A stretch of DNA of 64,000 bases from Caldanaerobius polysaccharolyticus DSM 13641 (GCF_000427425.1 NZ_KE386494.1:396445-460444), one strand, 5' to 3'. Numbered from the stretch's first letter, positions 8,987-17,298 are shown. Notes: generated from the sequence alone by a model not told the origin. Program-made: numbers and translations.

Positions 8987-10096
8987 CTATAGTATTGAGC
9001 TCACCATTGACAGCACAATTCCCCCAGCGATTATAGAACCGATCTGGCCTGCCACATTGGCTCCTACAGATTGCATAAGGATAAAATTAGAAGGGTTCTC
9101 ACTTTGAGCCATTTTCTGAATAATCCTGGCTGACATAGGAAATGCAGAAATGCCTGCCGCACCCACCATAGGATTGACCTTATTTTTAAGAAACAAGTTC
9201 AATATCTTGGCAAACACAACCCCTCCCGCTGTGTCAAATACAAAGGCGACAAGGCCCATTGCAAATATAAGAAGGGTTGTAGGAGACAAAAACCTGTCTG
9301 CAGTCATAGTGGAACCGACGGTAATACCCAAAAGCAATGTAACGAGGTTTGCTAGCTCGTCTTGTGCAGTTTTAGAAAGCCTATTCAAAACCCCGCACTC
9401 CTTTATTAAGTTACCAAACATCAATGATCCTACGAGAGAAACGCTCATGGGAGCCAGCAACCCTGCCACAAAGGTTACCACAATGGGAAACAATATTTTC
9501 ATCTTTTTAGACACTTTAATCAAATGCAGGTCCATCCTTATTCTTCTTTCCTGTGGCGTCGTCAAAGCCCTTATTACAGGAGGCTGTATAATAGGAACCA
9601 GTGCCATGTAAGAATAAGCCGCCACTGAAACAGGGCCTAACAGGTGAGGCGCAAAGAGGTTTGTCACGTATATGGACGTAGGCCCATCCGCTGCTCCGAT
9701 AATGCCTATGGAAGCCGCTTCTTTTAAATTAAAGCCCAATAGAGAAGCGAGAAACATGGTAAAAAATATGCCAAATTGAGCAGCTGCGCCAAAAAATATC
9801 ATAAACGGCTGTTGAAGAAGCGGGGTAAAATCCACCATCGCTCCCACAGCTACAAATATAAGAAGGGGAAACAGCTCTGTTTTTATGCCGGCATTATAGA
9901 GAATCGTCAAAAAACCTTCTTTGCCAATAGCCGACGAAAAAGGTATGTTAGCCAATATAATGCCAAATCCTATAGGCAAAAGAAGCATCGGTTCATATTC
10001 CTTTTTAATAGCCAGATAAATAAGCACAGCGCCTATTAAAAACATAACAAAATTGCCCCAACCAAGGCTTAGCAGGCTACGAAAAAAACCTTCCAT
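8987..10096 (-). CDS. OadB-like sodium-translocating decarboxylase beta subunit, standalone
   Basis: The protein is a polytopic membrane protein of the oxaloacetate/methylmalonyl-CoA/glutaconyl-CoA decarboxylase beta family, the subunit that exports Na+ on decarboxylation of a biotin-bound carboxyl. Diagnostic segments are GIIGAADGPTSIYVTNLFAP, LVPIIQPPVIRALTTP, and VGAAGISAFPMSARIIQKMA. The 369 residues are normal. The ATG at 10096 has an AGGAGG site. No alpha, gamma or biotin-carrier gene is adjacent, so it must use subunits encoded elsewhere or have another role. A yybP-ykoY riboswitch precedes it and a metal-chaperone gene follows. Confidence 0.92.
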   Translation of the reverse strand: MEGFFRSLLSLGWGNFVMFLIGAVLIYLAIKKEYEPMLLLPIGFGIILANIPFSSAIGKEGFLTILYNAGIKTELFPLLIFVAVGAMVDFTPLLQQPFMIFFGAAAQFGIFFTMFLASLLGFNLKEAASIGIIGAADGPTSIYVTNLFAPHLLGPVSVAAYSYMALVPIIQPPVIRALTTPQERRIRMDLHLIKVSKKMKILFPIVVTFVAGLLAPMSVSLVGSLMFGNLIKECGVLNRLSKTAQDELANLVTLLLGITVGSTMTADRFLSPTTLLIFAMGLVAFVFDTAGGVVFAKILNLFLKNKVNPMVGAAGISAFPMSARIIQKMAQSENPSNFILMQSVGANVAGQIGSIIAGGIVLSMVSSIL

Positions 10097-10140
10097 CTAA
10101 GTTCCTCCTCATATGATTCTAGCTTAAGATAAAAACCACA

Positions 10141-10188
10141 TAATAAAAGCGAGACTTTTACAGTAAACCGGTACTGTAAAGGTCTCGC
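10141..10188 (-). terminator. Riboswitch expression platform: terminator hairpin before the OadB-like gene
   Basis: On the minus strand GCGAGAC ... GTCTCGC flanks an inner stem CTTTACAGTA / TACTGTAAA, followed by TTTTATTA. The 5' arm contains the CCTTTAC that also closes the P1 helix of the aptamer at 10176-10182, so terminator and ligand-bound aptamer exclude each other. Confidence 0.85.
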
Positions 10189-10269
10189 TCTCAGCCTCGC
10201 TGATAGCCAACCGGGATGATATCCGTGATGACGACTGGCTAGACCCTAAGGCGAGCTACTCCCCTTTAC
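10176..10269 (-). promoter_or_regulatory. yybP-ykoY (manganese) riboswitch aptamer
   Basis: The minus-strand RNA begins GTAAAGGGGAGTAGC and ends AGCGAGACCTTTAC. GGGGAGUA and AGC(A/G)AGACC are the two conserved metal-binding loops of this class, and GTAAAGG/CCTTTAC closes P1. The interior holds GTCGTCAT and CCGGTTGGCT, which match other conserved helices. The class senses Mn2+ and is usually an ON switch. Because P1 formation sequesters part of the terminator, ligand should permit transcription of the OadB-like gene. Confidence 0.92.
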
Positions 10270-10279
10270 TCTCAATATT

Positions 10280-10308
10280 ATAATATATTATACACGGCAT
10301 CAATGCAA
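10280..10308 (-). promoter_or_regulatory. Promoter of the manganese riboswitch transcript
   Basis: TTGCAT and TATTAT on the minus strand are 17 bp apart and would start RNA a few bases before the aptamer. The -35 overlaps the 3' end of the DUF5317 gene. Confidence 0.6.
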
Positions 10309-10875
10309 CAGATTTTTGCCTTTCTCCCTCTTTTTGCTTTTAAACATAGCATCTACAATTATAGCAAAAGTACCTGAGGCGATAAACAAATCCCCTACGC
10401 TGAAAGCCTTAGGTAAAGGGTAGGGCTTTGGCAACATCATCACATCTGCCAGAAGTTTTAAGCGCGTGTCGCTATCCAAGACCTGATGAGTAGCCACTCG
10501 ATTGGAAACCAGATCGGGTATCAAATTGTTCAAACCCGCAGCTCTCAGAGCATTCAAAGACACTGGCATCCTCCCACCGTTGGCAAAAATTACGATAAAG
10601 TTCAGGATTACACCTATGCTTATTAACCTCATGTACCTATTGTCCTTGTTATACCAAAGCCCTGCGAACAACATGGCATAATCAAAGAAATGTATGTACA
10701 CCCTATAAGCCATAATTAAAGGAAACCTGGAAGCAAGGTAGAGCATCGCAAACTCCGACCCAAAGCCCAGCACGAAGAAAAGCGGTTTTTTAATAGTTAT
10801 ATCAGCTATTGCGTAAAAGTCGCCTCTCCTCAACAACCCGTAAATCAACGCTAGCCCCAGCGCATCAAAAATCAT
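10300..10875 (-). CDS. DUF5317 family membrane protein
   Basis: This 191-residue integral membrane protein has about five hydrophobic segments. It carries the conserved stretch NGGRMPVSLNALRAAGL near residues 99-115, typical of DUF5317. The function of the family is unknown. It overlaps the end of the HD-GYP gene by 11 bp, with AGGAGG nine bases before its ATG, so the two are translated from one message. That pairing suggests a shared membrane signalling role, but this is inference. Confidence 0.8.
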   Translation of the reverse strand: MIFDALGLALIYGLLRRGDFYAIADITIKKPLFFVLGFGSEFAMLYLASRFPLIMAYRVYIHFFDYAMLFAGLWYNKDNRYMRLISIGVILNFIVIFANGGRMPVSLNALRAAGLNNLIPDLVSNRVATHQVLDSDTRLKLLADVMMLPKPYPLPKAFSVGDLFIASGTFAIIVDAMFKSKKREKGKNLLH

Positions 10876-12139
10876 GGGTAAAGTCCTCCTTATGCTTTTC
10901 GTAAGCCTTCTTGAAGACCTCTATTATTTCAGGAGAAAATTGAGTGCCATTGCTGTTCAGGATTATATCGTAAGCTTCCTCACGGGTAAAAGCTTTGCGG
11001 TAAGGTCTGTTCGATACCAATGCGTCAAAGACATCCGCTATAGAGAGTATTTGAGACTCCAGCGGTATCTCATGTCCTTTCTTGCCATCAGGATAACCCG
11101 TGCCGTCAAACCGCTCGTGGTGATGCTTAATCCAAAGGCTTATATCCTTCAGGCCAGACACATCCTTTAAGATCTCATAGCCGTATTCCGAGTGATACTT
11201 TATGACCTCAAACTCCTCTGAAGTTAACTTCCCCGGCTTATTCAATATGCTCTCGGGAATGCCTATTTTGCCTACATCGTGCAAAAGAGCTGCTATCTGG
11301 ACCCTTTCGGTGAGGTATTCACTAAAACCCAGTTCTCTGCACAAGAGGCTGGTTATCTTTTCCACGCTTTTAGAATGGCCTGCTGTATATTTATCCTTTG
11401 CTTCCAAAGCCTTTATCAAGACATTTATAGTCTCATAATAAGATTGCTTGGAATCCATATAAAGCTTAAACGTATACCTTATCATAAACAGAGGCACAAA
11501 GAAAAGCGCGAAGCTTATGTACCCATATTGCATAAAAGCTGAAGCCATGATAATGCCTAAAAAGATCAAAAATAGCATATCAATCTGGGTCCATTTAAAA
11601 TCCTTTCTCCATACGTATAAAAAAGGTTTATTACTGAGTAATGTTACCAGATAGCTTATCATTAATGAATTTAACATGTAATAAATCAATGCGCCTATAA
11701 ACGCTGGCACAATATATATGTATACTATCTGCTTTCCCGGTATACCACCCAGTAAAACATACGCAATACCACCAGCTCCTGTACTCAACGCTATTTGAGA
11801 TATGTTAAAAAGGCTTTTGTAAAACGGCCTGTTGAATATGTGAGTTATCTTGTTGTGGTCTGTCTTGTCCAGCTTTAACACGTAACCCAACACCGCCACA
11901 AGAGCACCGCTATAAGGGCCTAAAAGCAAAACAGCCATTAAGTCTACAGCAAAGGCCACAGAAAGGGTAACCTGCTTGGATATGTATATAGGAGATGATT
12001 CCGCCAGAGCAGCTAATGCGCCAAATAAAACGATGTTTACAAGCTTTGTAATATCTACGTTAATCAACGAATACGCTATGAATAAAACACCGAACATTGA
12101 TACCAAAAATATGTATACGCGGCTATTTCTGTTTAGCAT
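10865..12139 (-). CDS. Membrane HD-GYP domain protein (probable c-di-GMP phosphodiesterase)
   Basis: The N-terminal 220 residues form a multi-span membrane sensor domain. From about residue 230 an HD-GYP domain follows: HSKSVEKITSLL, LLHDVGKIGIPESIL, then HHERFDGTGYPDGKKG and ADVFDALVSNRPYR. The HD pair and the GYP residues are intact, so hydrolysis of cyclic di-GMP is expected. The ATG at 12145 is only one base from the GGAGG site, while the ATG at 12139 is seven bases away and is preferred. It is the promoter-proximal gene of a pair with DUF5317. Confidence 0.92.
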   Translation of the reverse strand: MLNRNSRVYIFLVSMFGVLFIAYSLINVDITKLVNIVLFGALAALAESSPIYISKQVTLSVAFAVDLMAVLLLGPYSGALVAVLGYVLKLDKTDHNKITHIFNRPFYKSLFNISQIALSTGAGGIAYVLLGGIPGKQIVYIYIVPAFIGALIYYMLNSLMISYLVTLLSNKPFLYVWRKDFKWTQIDMLFLIFLGIIMASAFMQYGYISFALFFVPLFMIRYTFKLYMDSKQSYYETINVLIKALEAKDKYTAGHSKSVEKITSLLCRELGFSEYLTERVQIAALLHDVGKIGIPESILNKPGKLTSEEFEVIKYHSEYGYEILKDVSGLKDISLWIKHHHERFDGTGYPDGKKGHEIPLESQILSIADVFDALVSNRPYRKAFTREEAYDIILNSNGTQFSPEIIEVFKKAYEKHKEDFTHDF

Positions 12140-12232
12140 CTTCATGCCTCCGTAAAGATTGCTACATCGATTATATCATGACAGGGACGTTTGCACAATA
12201 AAATTAAAAGCTATGCTTTTCCTAAAACGTAA

Positions 12233-12264
12233 ACACACCTCCTTATTGGAATAAGGAGGTGTGT
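12233..12264 (-). terminator. Strong hairpin terminator after the 27-residue peptide gene
   Basis: ACACACCTCCTTATT and AATAAGGAGGTGTGT form a nearly perfect long stem 10 bp past the small gene. A moderately T-rich tract (TTTACGTTTT) follows on the minus strand. Confidence 0.75.
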
Positions 12265-12273
12265 CATAAGAAA

Positions 12274-12357
12274 TCAACCCCAATAGAAATTTGCGCCGCC
12301 CGCCAGTGCCAGGGCCGCCAGCACCAGGAGGACCTTTACCAATAACAACTTCTTCAC
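12274..12357 (-). CDS. Small hydrophobic peptide gene, 27 residues
   Basis: A GTG start at 12357 lies seven bases after GGGGG and opens a frame of 27 codons ending in TGA. The product begins MKKLLLVKVLLVLAALA and ends GGANFYWG. It is a lysine-led hydrophobic helix with a short aromatic tail, like a signal peptide or a single-pass membrane peptide. It is an independent transcription unit with its own sigma-A promoter at 12420-12448 and a terminator at 12233-12264. I do not recognise a family. It could be a secreted or membrane peptide, or an uncharacterised small toxin or regulator. The complete set of promoter, ribosome site and terminator is what supports it as a gene. Confidence 0.7.
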   Translation of the reverse strand: MKKLLLVKVLLVLAALALAGGANFYWG

Positions 12358-12419
12358 GGTATTTCCCCCTTTCACTGCAGTAGTTTTCAAAATATGTAAA
12401 TAATAGAGCTGCTACTCTT

Positions 12420-12448
12420 AGTATACCATATTGTAATTTTTTATGCAA
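12420..12448 (-). promoter_or_regulatory. Sigma-A promoter of the 27-residue peptide gene
   Basis: TTGCAT and TATACT on the minus strand are 17 bp apart. The predicted start near 12412 leaves a leader of about 55 bases before the GTG. Confidence 0.7.
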
Positions 12449-12512
12449 TTTGGTTTTGTCAACCTGAATTCGCTTTCAACGTTAGTAGCAACTCCGAAAT
12501 TCTTCTTTAAAA

Positions 12513-13409
12513 TCATCGCGATACTTTCATGTCAGAAATGGGGATATAACCTAATTGCTTTATCAATGGAGCAACTTCATCGCTTATCATATAGTCCAGA
12601 AATGCCTTTGCAGCACCTGTGGGTTCACCCTTTGTATACATATGCTCATATGACCATATGGGGTATTTACCTGACGTTATATTTTCCACAGTAGGCGCTA
12701 CGCCGCCGATCTTTAAGGCTTTAACAGAATTATCCACGTAAGAAAGCGCTAGATAGCTTATGGCACCCGCTGTATCCGCTACAGCTTTTCTCACAGCACC
12801 TGATGAATCCTCTGTCAATGCAAGACCTTGTGTCTCTTCTTTACCGTCAAGGGCGTATTTTTTGAACGTAGCTCTGGTCCCTGAGCTAGCAGGCCTGTTT
12901 ATAACGGTGATTTTTTGATCAGGTCCTCCTACATCTTTCCAGTTTTTTATCTTACCTGTAAATATGTCTATAAGCTGTTGCTTCGTGAGGTTGTCCACCG
13001 TAACCTTAGGATTCACTATGGTCGCAAAGCCTACCACGGCCACTTTATGGTCAACCAGCTGCTTCGCGGTAGCGGCATCCAACTTTTCTTCAGCAAATAT
13101 ATCAGAGTCTCCAATGTTGATACTGCCATCTGCTACCATAGAAAGACCGCTACCGCTTCCTCCTCCCTGAACAGTTATCTGGACGCTGGGATACTTGCTC
13201 ATAAACTGGTTAGCTGCTTGCTCCACCAGCGGTTGCAATGCCGTAGAGCCAGCTATCGTCAATGTACCAGAGATATTGCTAGAACTGGAACCAGAACCTC
13301 CTTGTCTGCCATCGCTCGTCGAATTGCCCTGGCTTTTACACCCTGCAAACACAAAAATAACTGCCAACAGGATTGCCAATGTCGCAAGTAGTTTTTTGCT
13401 CGCTTTCAT
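12513..13409 (-). CDS. pstS: Phosphate-binding lipoprotein PstS
   Basis: This is the extracytoplasmic phosphate-binding subunit of the Pst importer. A lipoprotein signal (KKLLATLAILLAVIF ending FAGC) is followed by a Ser/Gly-rich linker. The mature part starts SGTLTIAGSTALQPLVEQAA, with the phosphate-contact motifs GGGSGSGLSMVADG and NRPASSGTRATFKK. The ATG at 13409 has GGAGGTG seven bases upstream; the longer frame from 13418 does not. No pstC, pstA, pstB or phoU gene follows, which is unusual, so the rest of the importer must be elsewhere. Confidence 0.93.
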   Translation of the reverse strand: MKASKKLLATLAILLAVIFVFAGCKSQGNSTSDGRQGGSGSSSSNISGTLTIAGSTALQPLVEQAANQFMSKYPSVQITVQGGGSGSGLSMVADGSINIGDSDIFAEEKLDAATAKQLVDHKVAVVGFATIVNPKVTVDNLTKQQLIDIFTGKIKNWKDVGGPDQKITVINRPASSGTRATFKKYALDGKEETQGLALTEDSSGAVRKAVADTAGAISYLALSYVDNSVKALKIGGVAPTVENITSGKYPIWSYEHMYTKGEPTGAAKAFLDYMISDEVAPLIKQLGYIPISDMKVSR

Positions 13410-13668
13410 GCAAAACACCTCCGCAAAATTTATTCACAGGTAAATGATACAAGTTTATTGTTAACTCAATGTTATAAGAATATAAAATCAAAGTAAATTT
13501 TATATTAAATTTACGTTAAGTGTATTTTCAACACCAGTTTCAACATACCATGTCTACGATTACTCAACCGCTTTAGACTAACGAATGGAAAAATTCTTGT
13601 AAGTGATATATAATAAATTTGTATATCGCCTCAGAAATGCAAAATAAAATTACAGGAAGGGATCAGCA

Positions 13669-14574
13669 ATGAACAAAGGTCTTATCTATCTAGCGATTAC
13701 AGTAATGCTCTTTAGCTCCTACGAAGTAGTAGGAAGAGTGCTTTCAGGTCTTGTGAACCCCTATCAGCTGAATTTTATAAGGTTTTTGATAGGCGGGTTG
13801 ATACTTCTGCCTATGGCTATAAATCACATAAAAGATAAGAAAATAAAATTAACTGTAAAAGATGTGCTCTATGTATCCCTCATAGGCGTGGTAAATGTGG
13901 TCCTTAGCATGTCTTTTTTGCAGATAGGCATAAATACCACAAAAGCTAGCCTTGCAGCTGTAATATTTAGCTCCAATCCCCTCTTCGTGATGATTTCAGC
14001 TTACTTTATTCTAAAAGAAAATCTAAACTTTGAAAAGATACTGGGGCTTATCATAGGAATCATAGGGATTATCATCGTCTTTTATAGGGACCTAAACCTG
14101 GGAAAATCCTACACCTATGGCATCGCCATGTTGATACTCTCCGCCATAACTTACGGAATTTATACATCCATGGGCAAAAAATTCTCTCAAAAAACCGACA
14201 GCATGATAATGAATTCCCTTTCATTTATAATAGGAAGCTTGCTTTTGCTGCCGGTACTTTTAATAAAGCACTATCCTATATTTTACATGCCGCATAAGGC
14301 GCTGTTGCCGATGGCTTATCTTACGTTTTTTGTAACAGGTATAGCCTATTACACCTACTTCGTAGGACTTACATATATGAACGCGGGAGCTGGATCCATG
14401 GTATTCTTTGTAAAGCCCATACTGGCCAGCCTGCTGGCATGGTTATTTCTCTCAGAAAAAATATCCATACAGTTAGTTATTGGAACGCTGGTAATCCTGG
14501 TAGGTATCGTAATCGTTCAACGCGCAGATAAAAAACGCTACGAGATCATCACCGATGATATAACAGGCAGATGA
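13669..14574 (+). CDS. EamA/DMT family transporter
   Basis: The 301-residue protein has ten predicted membrane helices arranged as two EamA repeats: LIYLAITVMLFSSYEVVG starts the first and YGIAMLILSAITYGIYTSMG the second. The motif PLFVMISAYFILKENL near residue 110 is typical. DMT permeases export or import metabolites such as amino acids; the substrate cannot be inferred. An AGGAAGGG site precedes the ATG. The last 37 bp overlap the 3' end of the convergent EEP gene. Confidence 0.88.
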   Translation: MNKGLIYLAITVMLFSSYEVVGRVLSGLVNPYQLNFIRFLIGGLILLPMAINHIKDKKIKLTVKDVLYVSLIGVVNVVLSMSFLQIGINTTKASLAAVIFSSNPLFVMISAYFILKENLNFEKILGLIIGIIGIIIVFYRDLNLGKSYTYGIAMLILSAITYGIYTSMGKKFSQKTDSMIMNSLSFIIGSLLLLPVLLIKHYPIFYMPHKALLPMAYLTFFVTGIAYYTYFVGLTYMNAGAGSMVFFVKPILASLLAWLFLSEKISIQLVIGTLVILVGIVIVQRADKKRYEIITDDITGR

Positions 14575-15230
14575 TCAGAGCAATCAGCCTCAATGACCCC
14601 AACGTACTGAGGTACCACCTCTTCTGTGTGCATGATGTAGTCGATCTTTACACCGTGACTCTCATGCATGGCAAAAGAGTAATAATCAGATGATACGACC
14701 TCAGAGGCATCCAACAGCAGCTGTTTAAGACAGCTATGAGCTCCACAACCAGGCGTCTCATTAAAATCCCCCGTAAGTATCACAGGACCACTCAATCCCT
14801 CTACTACCTTCAATATTTCTTCGGCCTGTCTTATGCGCTCATTGGCTTTTAGCCCCAGATGGGTTGTCAAAAACCATAGTGAGTTACTGTAAAAAACTAT
14901 ACGGGAAAGCAATAACCCCCTTCTTTCGCCCTGTGAGGGCAAATGGTAATTTTTGCTCATCTCTATAGGGAAAGCGCTTAAAATTCCATTGCCGAAAAAA
15001 CCAATACCCAGCCTTATATTAGGCCCATATGCGTAATACATGCCCAATTTCTTGGACAGGTACCTAATCTCATCAATCATGTGTGACCGGACTGTCAATG
15101 AATCGACTTCCTGAAGGCCGATCACTTGGGCTCCTGACTGCCGTATAACATCAGCTACATCATCAAGGTTTATCCTTCCTGATCTATCTCTACCGCCGTG
15201 GATATTATACGTCATTACATTTAGCTTCAT
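14538..15230 (-). CDS. Endonuclease/exonuclease/phosphatase (EEP) family protein
   Basis: The cytosolic protein has the EEP fold motifs in order: MTYNIHGGRD, IGLQEVDSL (catalytic Glu), LTGDFNETPG (catalytic Asp and Asn) and the terminal CSDHLPVISS (Asp-His pair). Members hydrolyse phosphodiester bonds in nucleic acids, inositol phosphates or lipids, so the substrate is uncertain. The start at 15230 is chosen because AGGTG lies five bases upstream and MKLNVMTYN is the normal N-terminus. The gene probably follows the small membrane protein gene in one transcript. Confidence 0.87.
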   Translation of the reverse strand: MKLNVMTYNIHGGRDRSGRINLDDVADVIRQSGAQVIGLQEVDSLTVRSHMIDEIRYLSKKLGMYYAYGPNIRLGIGFFGNGILSAFPIEMSKNYHLPSQGERRGLLLSRIVFYSNSLWFLTTHLGLKANERIRQAEEILKVVEGLSGPVILTGDFNETPGCGAHSCLKQLLLDASEVVSSDYYSFAMHESHGVKIDYIMHTEEVVPQYVGVIEADCSDHLPVISSVMIS

Positions 15231-15259
15231 ATAAACACCTCTACCCACCGCTTTAGCCA

Positions 15260-15700
15260 CTATCCGCTGGTATTATACCAGGTATAAACCTTTCGCAGAA
15301 GAAACAGCGTAATCATATATACCAATACAGAATAAATAAAGTTCCACCTGTAAAACGTCAATTCCCCTGTTAGTACAAAGAGGATCTCTATACCCAATAA
15401 TACCCCTGCCCAGACAGCCATATATAAATACGTCCATTTTCTGAATTTATCCAGGTAATTCATATAAATAACACCTATCAGAGGCCCTATGATAACCTCC
15501 ATCAATAAAATACACCACCCATTGTTGAGAAGATGGTCTGTATATTTATAATATTCTGCAGCTACAGAAAATAACACGTCCAGAGCAAAACCGATCTCTG
15601 TGGCAAGCAAATATCCTGGTAAAAATACTTTAATTCTCTTTTTATCTACCAGAAGAATAACCAAAACTACGGTTATTAAACTTAACAAAATATACGGCAT
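15260..15700 (-). CDS. Small polytopic membrane protein, CBO0543-like
   Basis: The protein of about 146 residues has roughly five transmembrane helices joined by short loops (YLDKFRKWTYLYMAVWAG, TFYRWNFIYSVLVYM). It resembles the uncharacterised CBO0543 family of clostridial and bacillar membrane proteins, a tentative match. A TTG at 15751 would extend the frame but has no ribosome site. The ATG at 15700 has GGGTAGG about seven bases upstream. It is divergent from the ArsR gene. Confidence 0.6.
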   Translation of the reverse strand: MPYILLSLITVVLVILLVDKKRIKVFLPGYLLATEIGFALDVLFSVAAEYYKYTDHLLNNGWCILLMEVIIGPLIGVIYMNYLDKFRKWTYLYMAVWAGVLLGIEILFVLTGELTFYRWNFIYSVLVYMITLFLLRKVYTWYNTSG

Positions 15701-15763
15701 AAACAAACCTACCCTTCTAAGTAAAAATAAACCTGATATTATTTTATCCAAAAGTTCATTATC

Positions 15764-16075
15764 TTGTTGACTTTTGTATTTTATAAAGCTCTAGCTCATC
15801 CTACCCGCATCAAAATTCTCGACCTTCTTAAAAATGGCGAAAAATGCGTATGCAATATCATAGAGGAATTGAGTCTGGAGCAGTCTAATGTATCTCAGCA
15901 TTTAAACGTATTGAAAAACCAGGGTATCGTAGCGTCCAGGCGTGAGGGAACCTTTGTGATGTACTATGTGCTAAACCCAAAGATATATGACCTCATAGAT
16001 ACAACCGATGAAATACTGGAAATGCAACTGGAAACAACGCAAAAAGAACTTAGAAAAAGGAGAAATAAAATATGA
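15764..16075 (+). CDS. ArsR family metal-responsive repressor
   Basis: This is a winged-helix repressor of about 103 residues. ALAHPTRIKILDLLKNGEKC opens the DNA-binding domain. The metal-site pair CVC (CVCNIIEEL) lies in the position used by arsenic and cadmium sensors, and SNVSQHLNVLKNQGIV is the recognition helix. No ATG is available: the frame is open from 15737 and the start must be TTG at 15764, an adjacent TTG, or ATT/ATC just before. The first 10 residues found in most homologues look absent. It overlaps the permease gene by 4 bp (ATGA) and most likely controls it. Confidence 0.88.
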   Translation: MLTFVFYKALAHPTRIKILDLLKNGEKCVCNIIEELSLEQSNVSQHLNVLKNQGIVASRREGTFVMYYVLNPKIYDLIDTTDEILEMQLETTQKELRKRRNKI

Positions 16076-17019
16076 TACAATCATTGGCAGATTATATCGT
16101 ATACAACCTCATGAATATAGCCCCCCAAACCAGAGCAGGCAACGCCTTAAATTTCTTCATATACGATACCATAAAAATTTTTGTGCTCCTTGCGGTTTTA
16201 ATATATACTATTTCTTTTATAAGAAGTTTTCTACCCCCTGAAAAGGTGAAAAAAATACTGAGCAGGAAACATGAATACATAGGCAACACACTGGCAGCGC
16301 TGCTGGGCATCTTTACACCCTTTTGCTCATGTTCTGCAGTACCGTTATTTATAGGATTTATAGAAGCAGGTGTGCCCTTGGGGGTAACTTTTTCGTTTCT
16401 CGTGGCATCCCCTGTGATAAATGAGGTAGCCGCAACAATGCTTTTCGCTTTATTCGGTTTTAAAATAGCTGTTATATACATTTTATCAGGACTCATTATC
16501 GCCATTATCAGCGGCTTGATTATAGGAAAGCTGCATTTAGAGCATCTGGTAGAAGACTACGTCTATAATATACATGTTGGTGAAACTGCCGTGACTTCCA
16601 TGAATTTAAGAGCAAGGCATGACTTTGCCTTCAACAGCATGAAGGACATTGTAAAAAGAGTATGGCTATTTATAATACTGGGAGTAGGATTCGGAGCATT
16701 TATACACGGTTATGCCCCTGTAGACTTTATGGGCAAAATCGCTGGTAAAGACAACCTTCTGGCTGTACCTATAGCCACTATTATAGGGATTCCGCTGTAT
16801 TCCAATGCAGCGGGAACTATACCCATCGTGCAAGCCTTAACTGAAAAAGGCGTCAGCATTGGCACTGCACTATCATTCATGATGTCAATAACGGCATTAT
16901 CAGTCCCTGAGATGATTATACTGAGGAAGGTCATCAAACCCAAACTCATAGGAATATTTATAGGAATTGTAGGTATTGCCATTATGTTTACAGGCTATCT
17001 ATTCAATATTATTATCTAA
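16072..17019 (+). CDS. Permease of the YraQ/ArsP (DUF318) family
   Basis: The 315-residue protein has about eight to ten membrane spans. It carries the family motif TPFCSCSAVPLFIGF near residue 80, with cysteines known to matter in ArsP, and a second repeat PLYSNAAGTIPIVQAL. ArsP exports trivalent organoarsenicals; many relatives are uncharacterised and may move other thiophilic ions. It is coupled to an ArsR-type regulator upstream and a small thioredoxin downstream, the common three-gene layout. Confidence 0.9.
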   Translation: MIQSLADYIVYNLMNIAPQTRAGNALNFFIYDTIKIFVLLAVLIYTISFIRSFLPPEKVKKILSRKHEYIGNTLAALLGIFTPFCSCSAVPLFIGFIEAGVPLGVTFSFLVASPVINEVAATMLFALFGFKIAVIYILSGLIIAIISGLIIGKLHLEHLVEDYVYNIHVGETAVTSMNLRARHDFAFNSMKDIVKRVWLFIILGVGFGAFIHGYAPVDFMGKIAGKDNLLAVPIATIIGIPLYSNAAGTIPIVQALTEKGVSIGTALSFMMSITALSVPEMIILRKVIKPKLIGIFIGIVGIAIMFTGYLFNIII

Positions 17020-17043
17020 AATTTCACAGAAAGGATGGTTAAA

Positions 17044-17286
17044 ATGGAAATCAAAATACTGGGTGGCGGATGTGCCAACTGCAAAGCACTGGAAAGGTTA
17101 ACAAGAGAGGCTATACACGAACTTAATATAAGCGCAGATATAACAGAGGTTAAGGACATCCAGGAGATACTCAAATATGGCGTCATGAGCACACCAGCAC
17201 TGGTTGTCAATGAAAAGGTATTAGTATCAGGAAGGGTTCCATCAAAAAGCGAAATACTTAATCTCATAAAAGCAGCAGTACAATAA
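17044..17286 (+). CDS. Small thioredoxin-like protein (redox-active disulfide protein 2 / MTH895 type)
   Basis: The 80-residue protein has the active-site motif GGGCANCKAL at its N-terminus (CxxC) and the cis-proline loop STPALVVNEKVLVSGR. Such proteins accompany YraQ/ArsP permeases and are thought to reduce or deliver thiol-bound substrates. The ATG at 17035 is one base from AAGGA; the ATG at 17044 is nine bases away and is preferred. Confidence 0.88.
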   Translation: MEIKILGGGCANCKALERLTREAIHELNISADITEVKDIQEILKYGVMSTPALVVNEKVLVSGRVPSKSEILNLIKAAVQ

Positions 17287-17298
17287 TGCCTCACTTCA

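Noticed and set aside
12176..12448. 90-codon minus-strand frame over the small peptide gene
   Set aside because: It reads through the terminator hairpin and promoter of the 27-residue gene in another phase and has no ribosome site.
13419..13668. Pho-box-like TTAACA repeat before pstS
   Set aside because: Only one TTAACA with one weak partner was found, so PhoP control is not supported by the sequence alone.
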